From: Billgrantia montanilacus
GTDB taxonomy: Bacteria > Pseudomonadota > Gammaproteobacteria > Pseudomonadales > Halomonadaceae
Direction: 5' to 3'
Assembly (NCBI RefSeq): GCF_003336675.1
Contig: NZ_QPII01000006.1
Coordinates: 62,001 to 126,000 of the forward strand
DNA: 64,000 nt
Shown in pieces: positions 56,590-64,000 of the stretch (positions are counted from its first letter, which is position 1; each line of letters opens with the position of its first letter). Under the pieces are notes generated by a model that saw only the letters and a list, made by a program, of their open reading frames with translations, did no database searches and was not told where the DNA came from. The position numbers and the translations under genes are program-made.

Positions 56590-58287
56590 ATGCCTGACCA
56601 TGATGTGCCGATGATTTCATCCCGCGCCACCATTCGCCCACGCCGTAGAAAACCGCTTCATTTCCTGCCGCTGGGAGGCTGTGGCGAGATCGGCATGAAC
56701 CTTGGGCTCTATGGGCATGACGACGAGTGGATCGCCGTCGATTGCGGCATGATGATACGCCAGGACCTCCCCGACAGCCCGCTGCAGGTTCCCAGCCTGG
56801 ACACCGCCGATGCCCTGGGCATCACGCCTTCCGCGCTACTCATCACCCATGGCCATGAAGATCATATCGGTGCCGCGGCCTGGCTCTGGCCGAGATGGCA
56901 ATGTCCGGTGCATGCCACTCCGCTGGCAGCCGGGTTGCTCCGGGCCAAGTTCACCGAACGCGGGCTTGCCACCGATGCCATCCAGGTGATCGAACCGGGC
57001 GAGGCGCTCGAAACAGGCCCCTTCACCCTTCGCTACCTGCCGTTGACCCACTCCATACCGGAGAGCTGTGCCCTGTTGATCGCGGCGGGTGGCTATCGCG
57101 TGCTGCATACCGGCGACTGGAAACTCGACCCCGAGCCTTTGATCGGCCCACCCATCAAGGGCGCCCTGTTCCGGGCCCTGGCACCGGTGGATCTGGTGGT
57201 GGGGGATTCCACCAATGCCCCCCTCCCCGGCCACTCACGCAGCGAAGGCGAAGTGGCGCGTGCTCTCGAGCATCGATTGAGCCAGTGTACCGGCCGAGTG
57301 GTAGTCTCCTGCTTCGCCAGCAACCTGGCCAGGGTGCTCGCTATCGCGCTGGCCGCCGAGCGCTGCGGCCGCCGGGTGAGCCTCATGGGCCGAGCCATGG
57401 AGCGCATGGTGGGTGTGGCACGCGGGCTAGGTTATCTCGACGACATGCCCCCGCTGGTCCCGGTCAGCGACCTGGGCTATCTGCCTGCGGAAGAAGTGCT
57501 GGTCATCGCCACCGGCAGCCAGGGCGAGCCTCGCGCCGCGCTAAGCCGCCTGGCCAGCGGCAGGCATCACAGCCTCGAACTGAGGTCGGGCGATACCGTG
57601 ATCTTCTCGGCCAAGGCGATTCCGGGCAACGAGCCACCGATCGAGCGGCTGAAGCATGGGCTCAGGCGACTCGATGTGACAATCTGGGATGAATTCAACC
57701 ATCCGGAGCTACACGCTTCCGGTCATCCGGCCCAAGAGGAACTGCGCACCTTCTACGGCTGGATCAAGCCGAAACACCTGCTGCCGGTTCACGGGGAACC
57801 GCAACATCAACGTGCCCACAGGACGCTTGCCGAAACCCTTGGCATCCAGGCGCCGCTGGCGCCCGTCAATGGCGACCTGATTCGCCTGGATGGTGATGGC
57901 CTGACCCTGGAAGCCAGGCACCCTCAGCGCCCATGCATCGTCAGCCAGAATGCCGTGACCCCACTGCCGGGACTCGCCGCCGAACGCGGCTCATCCCGTA
58001 ACGGCATCCTCTATCTCGCACTACCAGTCGCCTCGACTGGACCGGGCTGGACGCGCATCGGGCGATTGATGCTGGATGCACATCGCGTCAGTGCGCTGGA
58101 TGAAGACGAGCTCGCCGACTGGCTCGATGAACGCCTGGAAGCGTTGCAGGCCGGAAGCCTGGCCGAACTGCGCCTGGCTCTGGAGCCATTACTGACGGCC
58201 TGGATGGCGGAACATCTGCGGCAGTTGCCGGACATACATCTGCAATTACTGGCGGTGGAGGCCCCGGCGTTTACCGACAGAGATTGA
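56590..58287 (+). CDS. Ribonuclease J-family metallo-beta-lactamase
   Basis: A 565-residue MBL/beta-CASP RNase. Zinc ligands lie in LLITHGHEDHIGAAA (~residue 80), THSIPE, LHTGDWKLDP and PVHGEPQHQ. Beta-CASP motifs include DSTNA, IATGSQGEP and FSAKAIPGNE, and SGHPAQEEL follows. RNase J combines endonuclease and 5'-3' exonuclease activity on RNA. It is common in Firmicutes and actinobacteria and less usual in gammaproteobacteria, where RNase E dominates. The C-terminal ~90 residues are shorter than the Bacillus dimerisation domain. Start at 56590 or 56611. Confidence 0.9.
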   Translation: MPDHDVPMISSRATIRPRRRKPLHFLPLGGCGEIGMNLGLYGHDDEWIAVDCGMMIRQDLPDSPLQVPSLDTADALGITPSALLITHGHEDHIGAAAWLWPRWQCPVHATPLAAGLLRAKFTERGLATDAIQVIEPGEALETGPFTLRYLPLTHSIPESCALLIAAGGYRVLHTGDWKLDPEPLIGPPIKGALFRALAPVDLVVGDSTNAPLPGHSRSEGEVARALEHRLSQCTGRVVVSCFASNLARVLAIALAAERCGRRVSLMGRAMERMVGVARGLGYLDDMPPLVPVSDLGYLPAEEVLVIATGSQGEPRAALSRLASGRHHSLELRSGDTVIFSAKAIPGNEPPIERLKHGLRRLDVTIWDEFNHPELHASGHPAQEELRTFYGWIKPKHLLPVHGEPQHQRAHRTLAETLGIQAPLAPVNGDLIRLDGDGLTLEARHPQRPCIVSQNAVTPLPGLAAERGSSRNGILYLALPVASTGPGWTRIGRLMLDAHRVSALDEDELADWLDERLEALQAGSLAELRLALEPLLTAWMAEHLRQLPDIHLQLLAVEAPAFTDRD

Positions 58288-58308
58288 CCGCCGGGAGCCT
58301 CCGCCTAT

Positions 58309-58357
58309 TCTATCAAGAGCCGGTCTATCAAAAGCCCGGTCGATCAAGAGCCCCCGG
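58309..58357 (-). repeat. Triplicated ~16-bp unit spanning the H-NS-like stop codon
   Basis: Three direct copies of a unit like TCTATCAAGAGCCCGG. On the minus strand each reads CCGGGCTCTTGATAGA, and the rightmost copy supplies the last codons and TGA of the H-NS-like gene. Confidence 0.7.
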
Positions 58358-58634
58358 CATTCTTCGGTGGACGACCACGCTTACGGCGCGGCGGCTCCCC
58401 CACGAGATCTTCCACAGAGAGACCGGCATCGCTCATGGCCTCGCGGATCTCAGCCAGCTTCTTTTCCTTGTCCGCCTCCTCCTTTTCGCGGAGCTTGTCT
58501 TCTTCTTTTTTCTGCTCGATTACCTCGCCAATGACATCGGAGAGCTTATTCAGCTGCTCCATGCTCAGCTGGCGAGCGGCGGCACGAGCCACGTTCTTGT
58601 TACGGGCGATGCGCTCCAGGGTTTCGCTGGACAT
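58344..58634 (-). CDS. H-NS-type oligomerisation domain protein with C-terminal AT-hook
   Basis: A 96-residue protein. Residues ~1-75 resemble the N-terminal H-NS dimerisation region: ARNKNVARAAARQLSMEQLN, a highly charged coiled coil, then LAEIREAMSDAGLSVEDLVG, which parallels the H-NS stretch YREMLIADGIDPNELL. The usual H-NS DNA-binding domain is absent. Instead the tail is PPRRKRGRPPKN, with an AT-hook core RGRPPK. It is therefore a likely DNA-binding nucleoid protein of non-standard build. A longer H-NS cut by mutation is less likely, because the AT-hook is clean and the stop follows at once. Confidence 0.72.
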   Translation of the reverse strand: MSSETLERIARNKNVARAAARQLSMEQLNKLSDVIGEVIEQKKEEDKLREKEEADKEKKLAEIREAMSDAGLSVEDLVGEPPRRKRGRPPKNAGGS

Positions 58635-58784
58635 TGGCCTCCTCCATACATAAAACGACGAGCAAGCTGAATCGCTTACTCGTCAAAAGTATATGTCCTG
58701 TTGACCAATTGGCAAGAAATGCAGATGCAGAAATGTGACTTTTTTCTTCAAATAAGAAACGAAAATGAAGGGATGAAGGCGTGT

Positions 58785-59783
58785 TTATCCACCCGTCATG
58801 TTCATGAAGCGCACCACCTGTACCTCGCCATCGGTCGTGAAATAGTGGCGCTCTGGCTTGAGGGGCAAGGCTTCCACGATGGCCGTTTTCAAGGCATCGA
58901 TATCGCCGGGATGACGACGCAGCACAGCACGCAGATCAACGGAGTGCTCATTACCCAGGCAGAGCAGCAGGCGCCCTTCGACGGTCACCCTGACTCGGTT
59001 GCAGGTAGAACAGAAGTTGTGACTGTGCGGTGAAATGAAGCCCACACGCGAATCGCTGTCGCCCATGCGAAAGTAGCGAGATGGTCCCAGGGTGGATTCC
59101 GTGGTCGGAATCAGGGGGTATCGCTGCTCGATGAGATCTTGCACTTCATCGCTGGAACAGAAGGTTTCGGCCCGGGAATGGTCGGAGACGTCTCCCAGCG
59201 GCATTTCCTCGATGAAGCTGATGTCGAGACCTTCACTGCGCGCAAAGTCCACAAGGTCGACCACCTCATCGTCATTACGCCCTTTCAGAACCACGGCATT
59301 GAGCTTGATGCGCTCGAAGCCAGCCGCCTTTGCCGCGCGGATACCGTCCAGAACACGGGCCAGATCACCGGTGCGCGTCAATTGACGAAAGCGCTCGGCA
59401 TCGAGCGTATCCAGGCTGATATTGAGCCGCTTGAGACCCGCCTCACGCAGGCGATGCGCGTGTTTCACCAGGCCTGCACCGTTGGTGGTCATGGCGAAAT
59501 CCCTGAGCCCGGGAAGACAGCCGATGTCCTCGACGAGGCGGCCGATGTCGCGCCTGACCAAGGGTTCGCCGCCCGTCAGGCGAACTTTTTCGACCCCCAT
59601 TTCGACGAAGGCGCGAGCCACCATGCCGAGCTCCTCCAGCGTGAGAACCTGGGCACGAGGCAGAAAAGTCATCTCCTCGCTCATGCAATAGACACAGCGA
59701 AAGTCGCAGCGGTCCGTGACGGATATGCGGACATAACGCACGCGCCTACCGAAGTCGTCGATCAGCTCAGAGGGTACTGTCAT
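58785..59783 (-). CDS. moaA: GTP 3',8-cyclase MoaA
   Basis: Radical-SAM enzyme for the first step of molybdenum-cofactor synthesis. The 332-residue protein has the N-terminal cluster CxxxCxxC in [15 protein letters not shown] and the C-terminal cluster in [19 protein letters not shown]. It ends MNMTGG; the C-terminal Gly-Gly is needed for activity in this family. ATG 59783 overlaps the moaE 3' end by 17 bases. It is the last gene of the leftward Moco operon. Confidence 0.96.
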   Translation of the reverse strand: MTVPSELIDDFGRRVRYVRISVTDRCDFRCVYCMSEEMTFLPRAQVLTLEELGMVARAFVEMGVEKVRLTGGEPLVRRDIGRLVEDIGCLPGLRDFAMTTNGAGLVKHAHRLREAGLKRLNISLDTLDAERFRQLTRTGDLARVLDGIRAAKAAGFERIKLNAVVLKGRNDDEVVDLVDFARSEGLDISFIEEMPLGDVSDHSRAETFCSSDEVQDLIEQRYPLIPTTESTLGPSRYFRMGDSDSRVGFISPHSHNFCSTCNRVRVTVEGRLLLCLGNEHSVDLRAVLRRHPGDIDALKTAIVEALPLKPERHYFTTDGEVQVVRFMNMTGG

Positions 59784-60249
59784 TATCGCTCTCCCAGCGG
59801 CTGGCATCCTGGTGGTCCGAATCGCGCTCCGCAACCCAGTAGTCGCCCGAGACACTGTGTTCCTTTTTCCAGAAGGGGGCGCGGGTCTTGAGATAATCCA
59901 TGATGAAATCACAGGCCTCGAAGGCCTCACGACGATGCGCACTGGCCACGACTACCAGTACGATAGGATCTCCCGGGGTCATGCGTCCAACGCGATGGAT
60001 GACGCGGACGCCCTGAAGCGGCCAACGCGCCTCGGCATCGCTGACGATCCCGCCGAGCGCCGACTCCGTCATGCCCGGATAGTGTTCAAGGGTCAATGCC
60101 GTGACATCGGGACGCTCGTTGAAGTCACGAACCAGGCCGGTAAAGCTCACCACGGCGCCGATATCGGTGCGGCCCGCCAGCAATAACCGCTGCTCGACAC
60201 CCGCATCGAAGGGCTCCTGTCGCACCTCAATCTTGGCTGCCTGTACCAT
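59767..60249 (-). CDS. moaE: Molybdopterin synthase catalytic subunit MoaE
   Basis: Inserts dithiolene sulfurs into cPMP together with MoaD. The 160-residue protein has [30 protein letters not shown] with HRREAF, and the active-site Lys in [11 protein letters not shown]. It starts one base after the stop of the MoaC-MoaD fusion gene, which supplies its MoaD partner. Confidence 0.95.
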   Translation of the reverse strand: MVQAAKIEVRQEPFDAGVEQRLLLAGRTDIGAVVSFTGLVRDFNERPDVTALTLEHYPGMTESALGGIVSDAEARWPLQGVRVIHRVGRMTPGDPIVLVVVASAHRREAFEACDFIMDYLKTRAPFWKKEHSVSGDYWVAERDSDHQDASRWESDNDSTL

Positions 60250-60250
60250 A

Positions 60251-61078
60251 TCAGCCCCCCGTGACCGGTGGGAAGAAGGCGATTTCGTCTTCGTTGGTGA
60301 TGGGCGTGCTGTCCACGGCCATCACCTGGTTGACCGCACATAGCACGCGTCCCTCCGAGAGGCGCGCGAATCGCTTGTCGCGACTGACCAGCGCCGATTT
60401 CAAGCCTCCCACGTCAGCGCTTGCTAGGCTATCCAGCGGCAGGGAAAGCTCGCTGACACCAAGCAGTTCACGCAGCTCGGCCAGGAACTTGACCCGCAGG
60501 CAGGGATCCTCGATATCGCAGCGGGTGCCCACGGAGACCTGTCCCGCCACGCCTTCACCGGTCACGATCGGTGCCGGTGCGGCGGTACTGTCACGGTGGG
60601 GGGGTGTCTCACGCTGATAATCCCCCGACTTGCCCCCGGTCTTGGTGTCGAGATGGATACCGCCTATCTCCATGTCCTTGTCTACCGCCTTGCACATGTC
60701 ATAAAGCGTCAGGCAGGCCACGGAAACTGCCGTCAAGGCCTCCATTTCTACTCCGGTGCGGCCATTGAGCCGACAGGTCGCGTTTACCTCGACCCGTGAC
60801 GCTGCCTCGTCGAGCCGAAACTCAATGCTGACCTTGGACAGCGCCAGCGCATGACATAGTGGAATCAGTTCATGGGTCCGCTTGGCGGCCTGGATACCGG
60901 CGATTCGCGCGGTTGCCAGCACATCCCCCTTGGGTAGCCCTCCTTCGCTGAGCAGCGCCAGTGTCTCGGGCTTCATCTGGATGTAGCCTGACGCACTCGC
61001 CTCCCGACGACTTTCGGGCTTGTCGGCGACATCCACCATATGAGCTTCGCCGCGTTGATTGAGATGGGTCAGTGTCAT
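60251..61078 (-). CDS. Fused MoaC-MoaD protein
   Basis: A single 275-residue reading frame. Residues ~1-155 are MoaC (cyclic pyranopterin monophosphate synthase): [52 protein letters not shown] and KTGGKSG. After a Pro/Ala-rich linker (~156-192), residues ~193-275 are MoaD, the ubiquitin-like sulfur carrier: [14 protein letters not shown]...AVNQVMAV...[12 protein letters not shown], ending in the Gly-Gly that is thiocarboxylated. No stop or frameshift separates them and no separate moaC or moaD is nearby. It overlaps moeA by ATGA. Confidence 0.92.
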   Translation of the reverse strand: MTLTHLNQRGEAHMVDVADKPESRREASASGYIQMKPETLALLSEGGLPKGDVLATARIAGIQAAKRTHELIPLCHALALSKVSIEFRLDEAASRVEVNATCRLNGRTGVEMEALTAVSVACLTLYDMCKAVDKDMEIGGIHLDTKTGGKSGDYQRETPPHRDSTAAPAPIVTGEGVAGQVSVGTRCDIEDPCLRVKFLAELRELLGVSELSLPLDSLASADVGGLKSALVSRDKRFARLSEGRVLCAVNQVMAVDSTPITNEDEIAFFPPVTGG

Positions 61079-62346
61079 GAAGGCATGCCTCGGCAGATAT
61101 CAGCAAACGGTTGTATGGTAACGACCTCGTCCCTGGCCACGTTCTCGCAGTCGGCGGCGATCTCGATCAGACAGTTGGCGGCCACCATGGAAGAGAGAAT
61201 GCCGGAGCCCTGATGACCAGTGCTGCGTACACGGAGCTGCCCGCGGGCATCGCTGTAAAAGATGCCACGCAGGAAATCGACGCGCCCTTTCCTGCTCGGC
61301 AGGTCGCTCTCTGCGCGTGCCGTGAGTCGGCATGGGTCTGGCGCCTCGGAGCCCTGAAGCCGCCTGAGCACCGGCGCGACGAATTGCAGGAAGGTGACCA
61401 TGGCTGCCACGGGGTTCCCTGGCAGGCCGAAAAATGGCGTCTGCTGCGTCCCGAGTCGCCCGCAGGCCAATGGCCGGCCGGGACGGATGGCAATCTTCCA
61501 GAAACCCAGCTCACCCACCTCCGCCAGGACCGCACGTACCTGGTCGGCTTCGCCCACCGACACGCCGCCACTGGTGATGACCAGGTCGGCATCGCCTGCG
61601 GCGCCGGCAAGGGCGGCGATCATGACATCACGATCATCGGGTAGGATGCCAAGGTCGCACACCTCACCGCCATGCTCGGCGACAAGCCCTGCCAACGAGA
61701 AGCGATTGGCGTCGAATATTCCGGCCGCCGGCAGCGGCTCGCCCGGAGCGGTCACCTCGTCTCCCGTGGAAAAGATGGCCACGCGTGGCCGACGATGGAC
61801 GAGGGCCTGCGCCATGCCCAATGACGCCACCAATCCCAGTTCCGCCGATCCCAATCGGGTTCCCGCGGCAAGCGCAATGGCGCCTCGGGCGATGTCCTCA
61901 CCGGCGAAACGTACATGCTGCCCTTTGCGCACCGAGTCCGGATGCTGGACCCGGGCACGGTGATCGTGAAGCTCGACCTGTTCGCGCATGATCACCGTGT
62001 CGGCACCGATTGGCAACGGCGCGCCTGTGGTGATACGCAGGCATTCGCCGGGCGCCAGTCGACCCACATGACGATGTCCAGCCAACACCTCACCGACCAG
62101 GGCCCAGCTCTCGGGGAGCCGCCCGTCGGCTTCCGGCCAGGCCAGGGCAATCCCGTCCATGGCACTGTTGGTGTTCTGGGGCACATCGATGGGCGAGACG
62201 AGGGACTGGGCGAGTACCCGACCGTGCAGGTTCTGGAGGGGCTGCCATTCGTCGCCCAGAGGCCGCGGCGCCAATTCGAGAGCGGCGGCTCTCGCTTCAT
62301 CCACCGTCAACATGCGCTCCCCGAAGTCGAAACAGGATAGGCTCAT
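61075..62346 (-). CDS. moeA: Molybdopterin molybdenumtransferase MoeA
   Basis: Ligates molybdate to adenylylated molybdopterin. The 423-residue protein has [48 protein letters not shown] and [18 protein letters not shown] 62346 overlaps the mobB stop (ATGA) and is preferred over the longer opening at 62382. No MogA/MoaB adenylyltransferase gene is seen in the window, so that step must be encoded elsewhere. Confidence 0.96.
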   Translation of the reverse strand: MSLSCFDFGERMLTVDEARAAALELAPRPLGDEWQPLQNLHGRVLAQSLVSPIDVPQNTNSAMDGIALAWPEADGRLPESWALVGEVLAGHRHVGRLAPGECLRITTGAPLPIGADTVIMREQVELHDHRARVQHPDSVRKGQHVRFAGEDIARGAIALAAGTRLGSAELGLVASLGMAQALVHRRPRVAIFSTGDEVTAPGEPLPAAGIFDANRFSLAGLVAEHGGEVCDLGILPDDRDVMIAALAGAAGDADLVITSGGVSVGEADQVRAVLAEVGELGFWKIAIRPGRPLACGRLGTQQTPFFGLPGNPVAAMVTFLQFVAPVLRRLQGSEAPDPCRLTARAESDLPSRKGRVDFLRGIFYSDARGQLRVRSTGHQGSGILSSMVAANCLIEIAADCENVARDEVVTIQPFADICRGMPS

Positions 62347-62924
62347 GTCTCTGGCTCCCGAGGCGAGCGCTCGGACGGCCACCGCGCCGGCCAGGCCGCC
62401 ACCCAGTCAACGAGCGAATCCAGGTCATCGAGGGGCAGCGCTTCGACCCCCTTGGGCAGGATCAAGGACTCGGCACTGGCCACCGCCTTGACCCAGGGGT
62501 CCTCGGCAACCCTCAGGGGTTTGCCGACCTCCTCGCGATACAGCTCCAGCTTGGGCAGCGGCCAGGCCTTGAAGCCCTCCACCAGCACCAGGTCGGGACG
62601 CTGGGGACGCATCATCTCGATCAGCGTTGCGAGATCGGCTTCCTCCTGATGTGGCGTTTCCATCATCAGCGCCAGGCGCGCCCGGGAGGCAACCAGCATG
62701 GGCGATGCCCCTGCCATTCGCAGGCGGTGGCTGTCCTTGCCCGGCTGGTCGACATCGAAGCCGTGGTGAGCATGCTTGATCACCGCGACACGCAACCCAC
62801 GGGCAGTCAGCGCCGGCAGCAGTCGCTCCAGCAGCGTGGTCTTGCCGGTACCGCTCCAGGCCGCGATGCCCAGCAGGGGCAGGCCTTCATCGAGCGGCAG
62901 AGGGGCGTGGCTCACGGCACTCAT
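62343..62924 (-). CDS. mobB: Molybdopterin-guanine dinucleotide biosynthesis adaptor MobB
   Basis: GTP-binding protein that aids MobA. The 193-residue protein has the P-loop AAWSGTGKTTLLERLLPAL, VAVIKHAHHGFDVDQPGKDS and LVLVEGFKAWPLPKLELYR. It overlaps both neighbours by 4 bases. Confidence 0.95.
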   Translation of the reverse strand: MSAVSHAPLPLDEGLPLLGIAAWSGTGKTTLLERLLPALTARGLRVAVIKHAHHGFDVDQPGKDSHRLRMAGASPMLVASRARLALMMETPHQEEADLATLIEMMRPQRPDLVLVEGFKAWPLPKLELYREEVGKPLRVAEDPWVKAVASAESLILPKGVEALPLDDLDSLVDWVAAWPARWPSERSPREPET

Positions 62925-63526
62925 CCCGTCCGGGTCTCCTCGTCCAGGCGCGCCTCGAGACGCTGTTTGTCATCCTCGGTATTCAGGTTGGCGAAGCTTG
63001 CCGGGCAGTCGCTGAAGTCGACGCGATACCAGTCATGACGCGCGTACCAGCGGTCGATCTTGCGCTCGCCGGCGACCAGCGCCGCCTCGAGGTCGTCAGC
63101 CAGCGAGACCCGAAGCAGCGCCACGACCGGATGAAGGCGATCCCCGTCATGGGCCACGGCGATATCGCCCTCACCGATGCCTGCCACCAGACGCTCCACG
63201 AGATCCATGGGCAGTGCGGGACTGTCGCAGGGCACAACGATCAGCCAGGGTGTCTGGGCGGTACGCAGGCCGGTGTAGATACCCATCAGCGGCCCCTGAT
63301 AGTCACCCTCGATGTCTGCAACAACTCGATCAGCCAGGCTGCTGTAGGCCTCGTGATGTCGATTGGCATTGATCCATACACTGGCTACTCTGCCCTCGAG
63401 ACGCTCCCGAACATGCGCCACCAGCGGTCGACCGGCGAAGGGTTCCAGCCCCTTGTCCCGCCCGCCCATGCGCCGACCCTGCCCACCGGCCAGGATCAGG
63501 CCTGTCACGTCATGCCTAGGATTCAT
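62921..63526 (-). CDS. mobA: Molybdenum cofactor guanylyltransferase MobA
   Basis: Attaches GMP to Mo-molybdopterin, giving the bis-MGD cofactor. The 201-residue protein has the nucleotidyltransferase signature LILAGGQGRRMGGRDKGL and VPCDSPALPMDLVERL. ATG 63526 has AGGAG five bases upstream; a second ATG directly before it has only two. It is the first gene of the leftward operon; its promoter would lie in 63527-63707, where I see no clear elements. Confidence 0.95.
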   Translation of the reverse strand: MNPRHDVTGLILAGGQGRRMGGRDKGLEPFAGRPLVAHVRERLEGRVASVWINANRHHEAYSSLADRVVADIEGDYQGPLMGIYTGLRTAQTPWLIVVPCDSPALPMDLVERLVAGIGEGDIAVAHDGDRLHPVVALLRVSLADDLEAALVAGERKIDRWYARHDWYRVDFSDCPASFANLNTEDDKQRLEARLDEETRTG

Positions 63527-63707
63527 CATGGCTCCTGCTGCCCGTTCCGGAATGCTTCCCATGATGCCCTAGCCAGCGCCACGGTGCCATGACGGGGCGC
63601 CTTCATCGCTGCTTACCATGATGCGGATCACTCTCGATGTTTATGCAAGGCATGGCCAGCAGGTATGATGTGTCAAACAAATCGAACGGACCCGACGGAA
63701 GCTGACG

Positions 63708-64000
63708 ATGGAAGCATTGAATGTAGGAACCCGACTACGCGAACTGCGCAAGGCACGCAAGCTCTCCCAGCGTGAACTGGCCAAGCGGGCCGGCGTCACC
63801 AACAGCACCATCTCGCTTATCGAGCAGAACAGCGTCAGCCCCTCGGTGAGTTCGCTCAAGAAGATCCTCGATGCCCTGCCGGTATCGATCAGTGCCTTCT
63901 TCGCCGGTGACGAGCCCGCCCCGCCCCGAGCCTTCTACACTGCCGACGAGCTCACCGAGATCGGCGACGGCAATCTCTCCTGGCGGCTCGTGGCGGCTCG
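63708..64000 (+). CDS. XRE-family helix-turn-helix regulator (3' truncated by window edge)
   Basis: 97 residues visible. The helix-turn-helix is RLRELRKARKLSQRELAKRA and TNSTISLIEQNSVSPSVSSL, followed by LKKILDALPVSISAFFAGDE. This opening is typical of PuuR/SutR-like XRE regulators that carry a C-terminal cupin domain, which would lie beyond the edge. GGAAG is six bases before ATG 63708. Target pathway cannot be inferred here. Confidence 0.88.
   Translation, partial: MEALNVGTRLRELRKARKLSQRELAKRAGVTNSTISLIEQNSVSPSVSSLKKILDALPVSISAFFAGDEPAPPRAFYTADELTEIGDGNLSWRLVAA

Overview
The window is GC-rich (mid-60s % by eye), densely coded chromosomal DNA from a gammaproteobacterium. Gene content and order (pilBCD-coaE-yacG, psrA next to lexA, acnB, ppsA/ppsR, gcdH with a CoA-transferase, a LiuR-type regulator) resemble Pseudomonas and fit the Halomonas group best. 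That assignment is inference from recognised proteins, not a database match. No rRNA, tRNA, CRISPR array or prophage was recognised. Both edges cut genes: pilB on the left and a helix-turn-helix regulator on the right.

Layout. 1-3.8 kb: type IV pilus genes pilB (partial), pilC and pilD, with a frameshifted DUF4258 gene and a DUF2283 gene between pilC and pilD. 3.8-6.2 kb: coaE, an StbDE-like toxin-antitoxin pair, yacG and a Tus-like fork-trap protein. 7.0-10.2 kb: a Lon-like protease and a universal stress protein. 10.4-13.8 kb: a REP-associated tyrosine transposase (RAYT), a PAS-GGDEF diguanylate cyclase and trhP. 14.0-16.6 kb: queuosine genes queC, queE and a double-length queD-like gene, then a Cys-cluster protein. 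17.4-22.6 kb (minus): a DUF1289 protein, miaE and a 1305-residue SARP-like regulator. 22.9-25.5 kb: acnB. 25.6-28.4 kb: divergent heme oxygenase and bacteriophytochrome-GGDEF genes, bracketed by two ~75-bp direct repeats that each carry a terminator. 28.8-38.7 kb: a beta-barrel protein, rraA, a membrane glycerophosphodiesterase, ggt, ppsA, ppsR and a DUF3750 protein. 39.5-49.7 kb: glutaryl-CoA and valine catabolism, a MATE exporter, a LiuR-like MerR regulator and an acyl-CoA synthetase. 50.0-54.9 kb: psrA-ldt-nagZ-hpt (minus), lexA and dinB. 54.9-58.6 kb: a CbiM-like protein, purU, RNase J and an H-NS-like AT-hook protein. 58.8-63.5 kb (minus): a compact molybdenum-cofactor operon mobA-mobB-moeA-moaC/D fusion-moaE-moaA.

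The strongest signal not explained by genes is a family of REP/BIME-like palindromic repeats. Eight intergenic clusters hold roughly 44 copies of a core CGACTGG or its reverse complement CCAGTCG. The basic inverted pair occupies about 174-187 bp and is tandemly amplified at 30.0-30.6 kb and 38.75-39.5 kb. The same window encodes a RAYT, the transposase class linked to REP spread, with a solo element just upstream of it.

Other notable points: a light-sensing c-di-GMP module, a SARP/cyclase-like/STAND-type regulator, a MoaC-MoaD fusion, a two-domain QueD homologue with catalytic motifs split between halves, an H-NS-type oligomerisation domain carrying an AT-hook, and visible PsrA, LexA and LiuR-type operator candidates.
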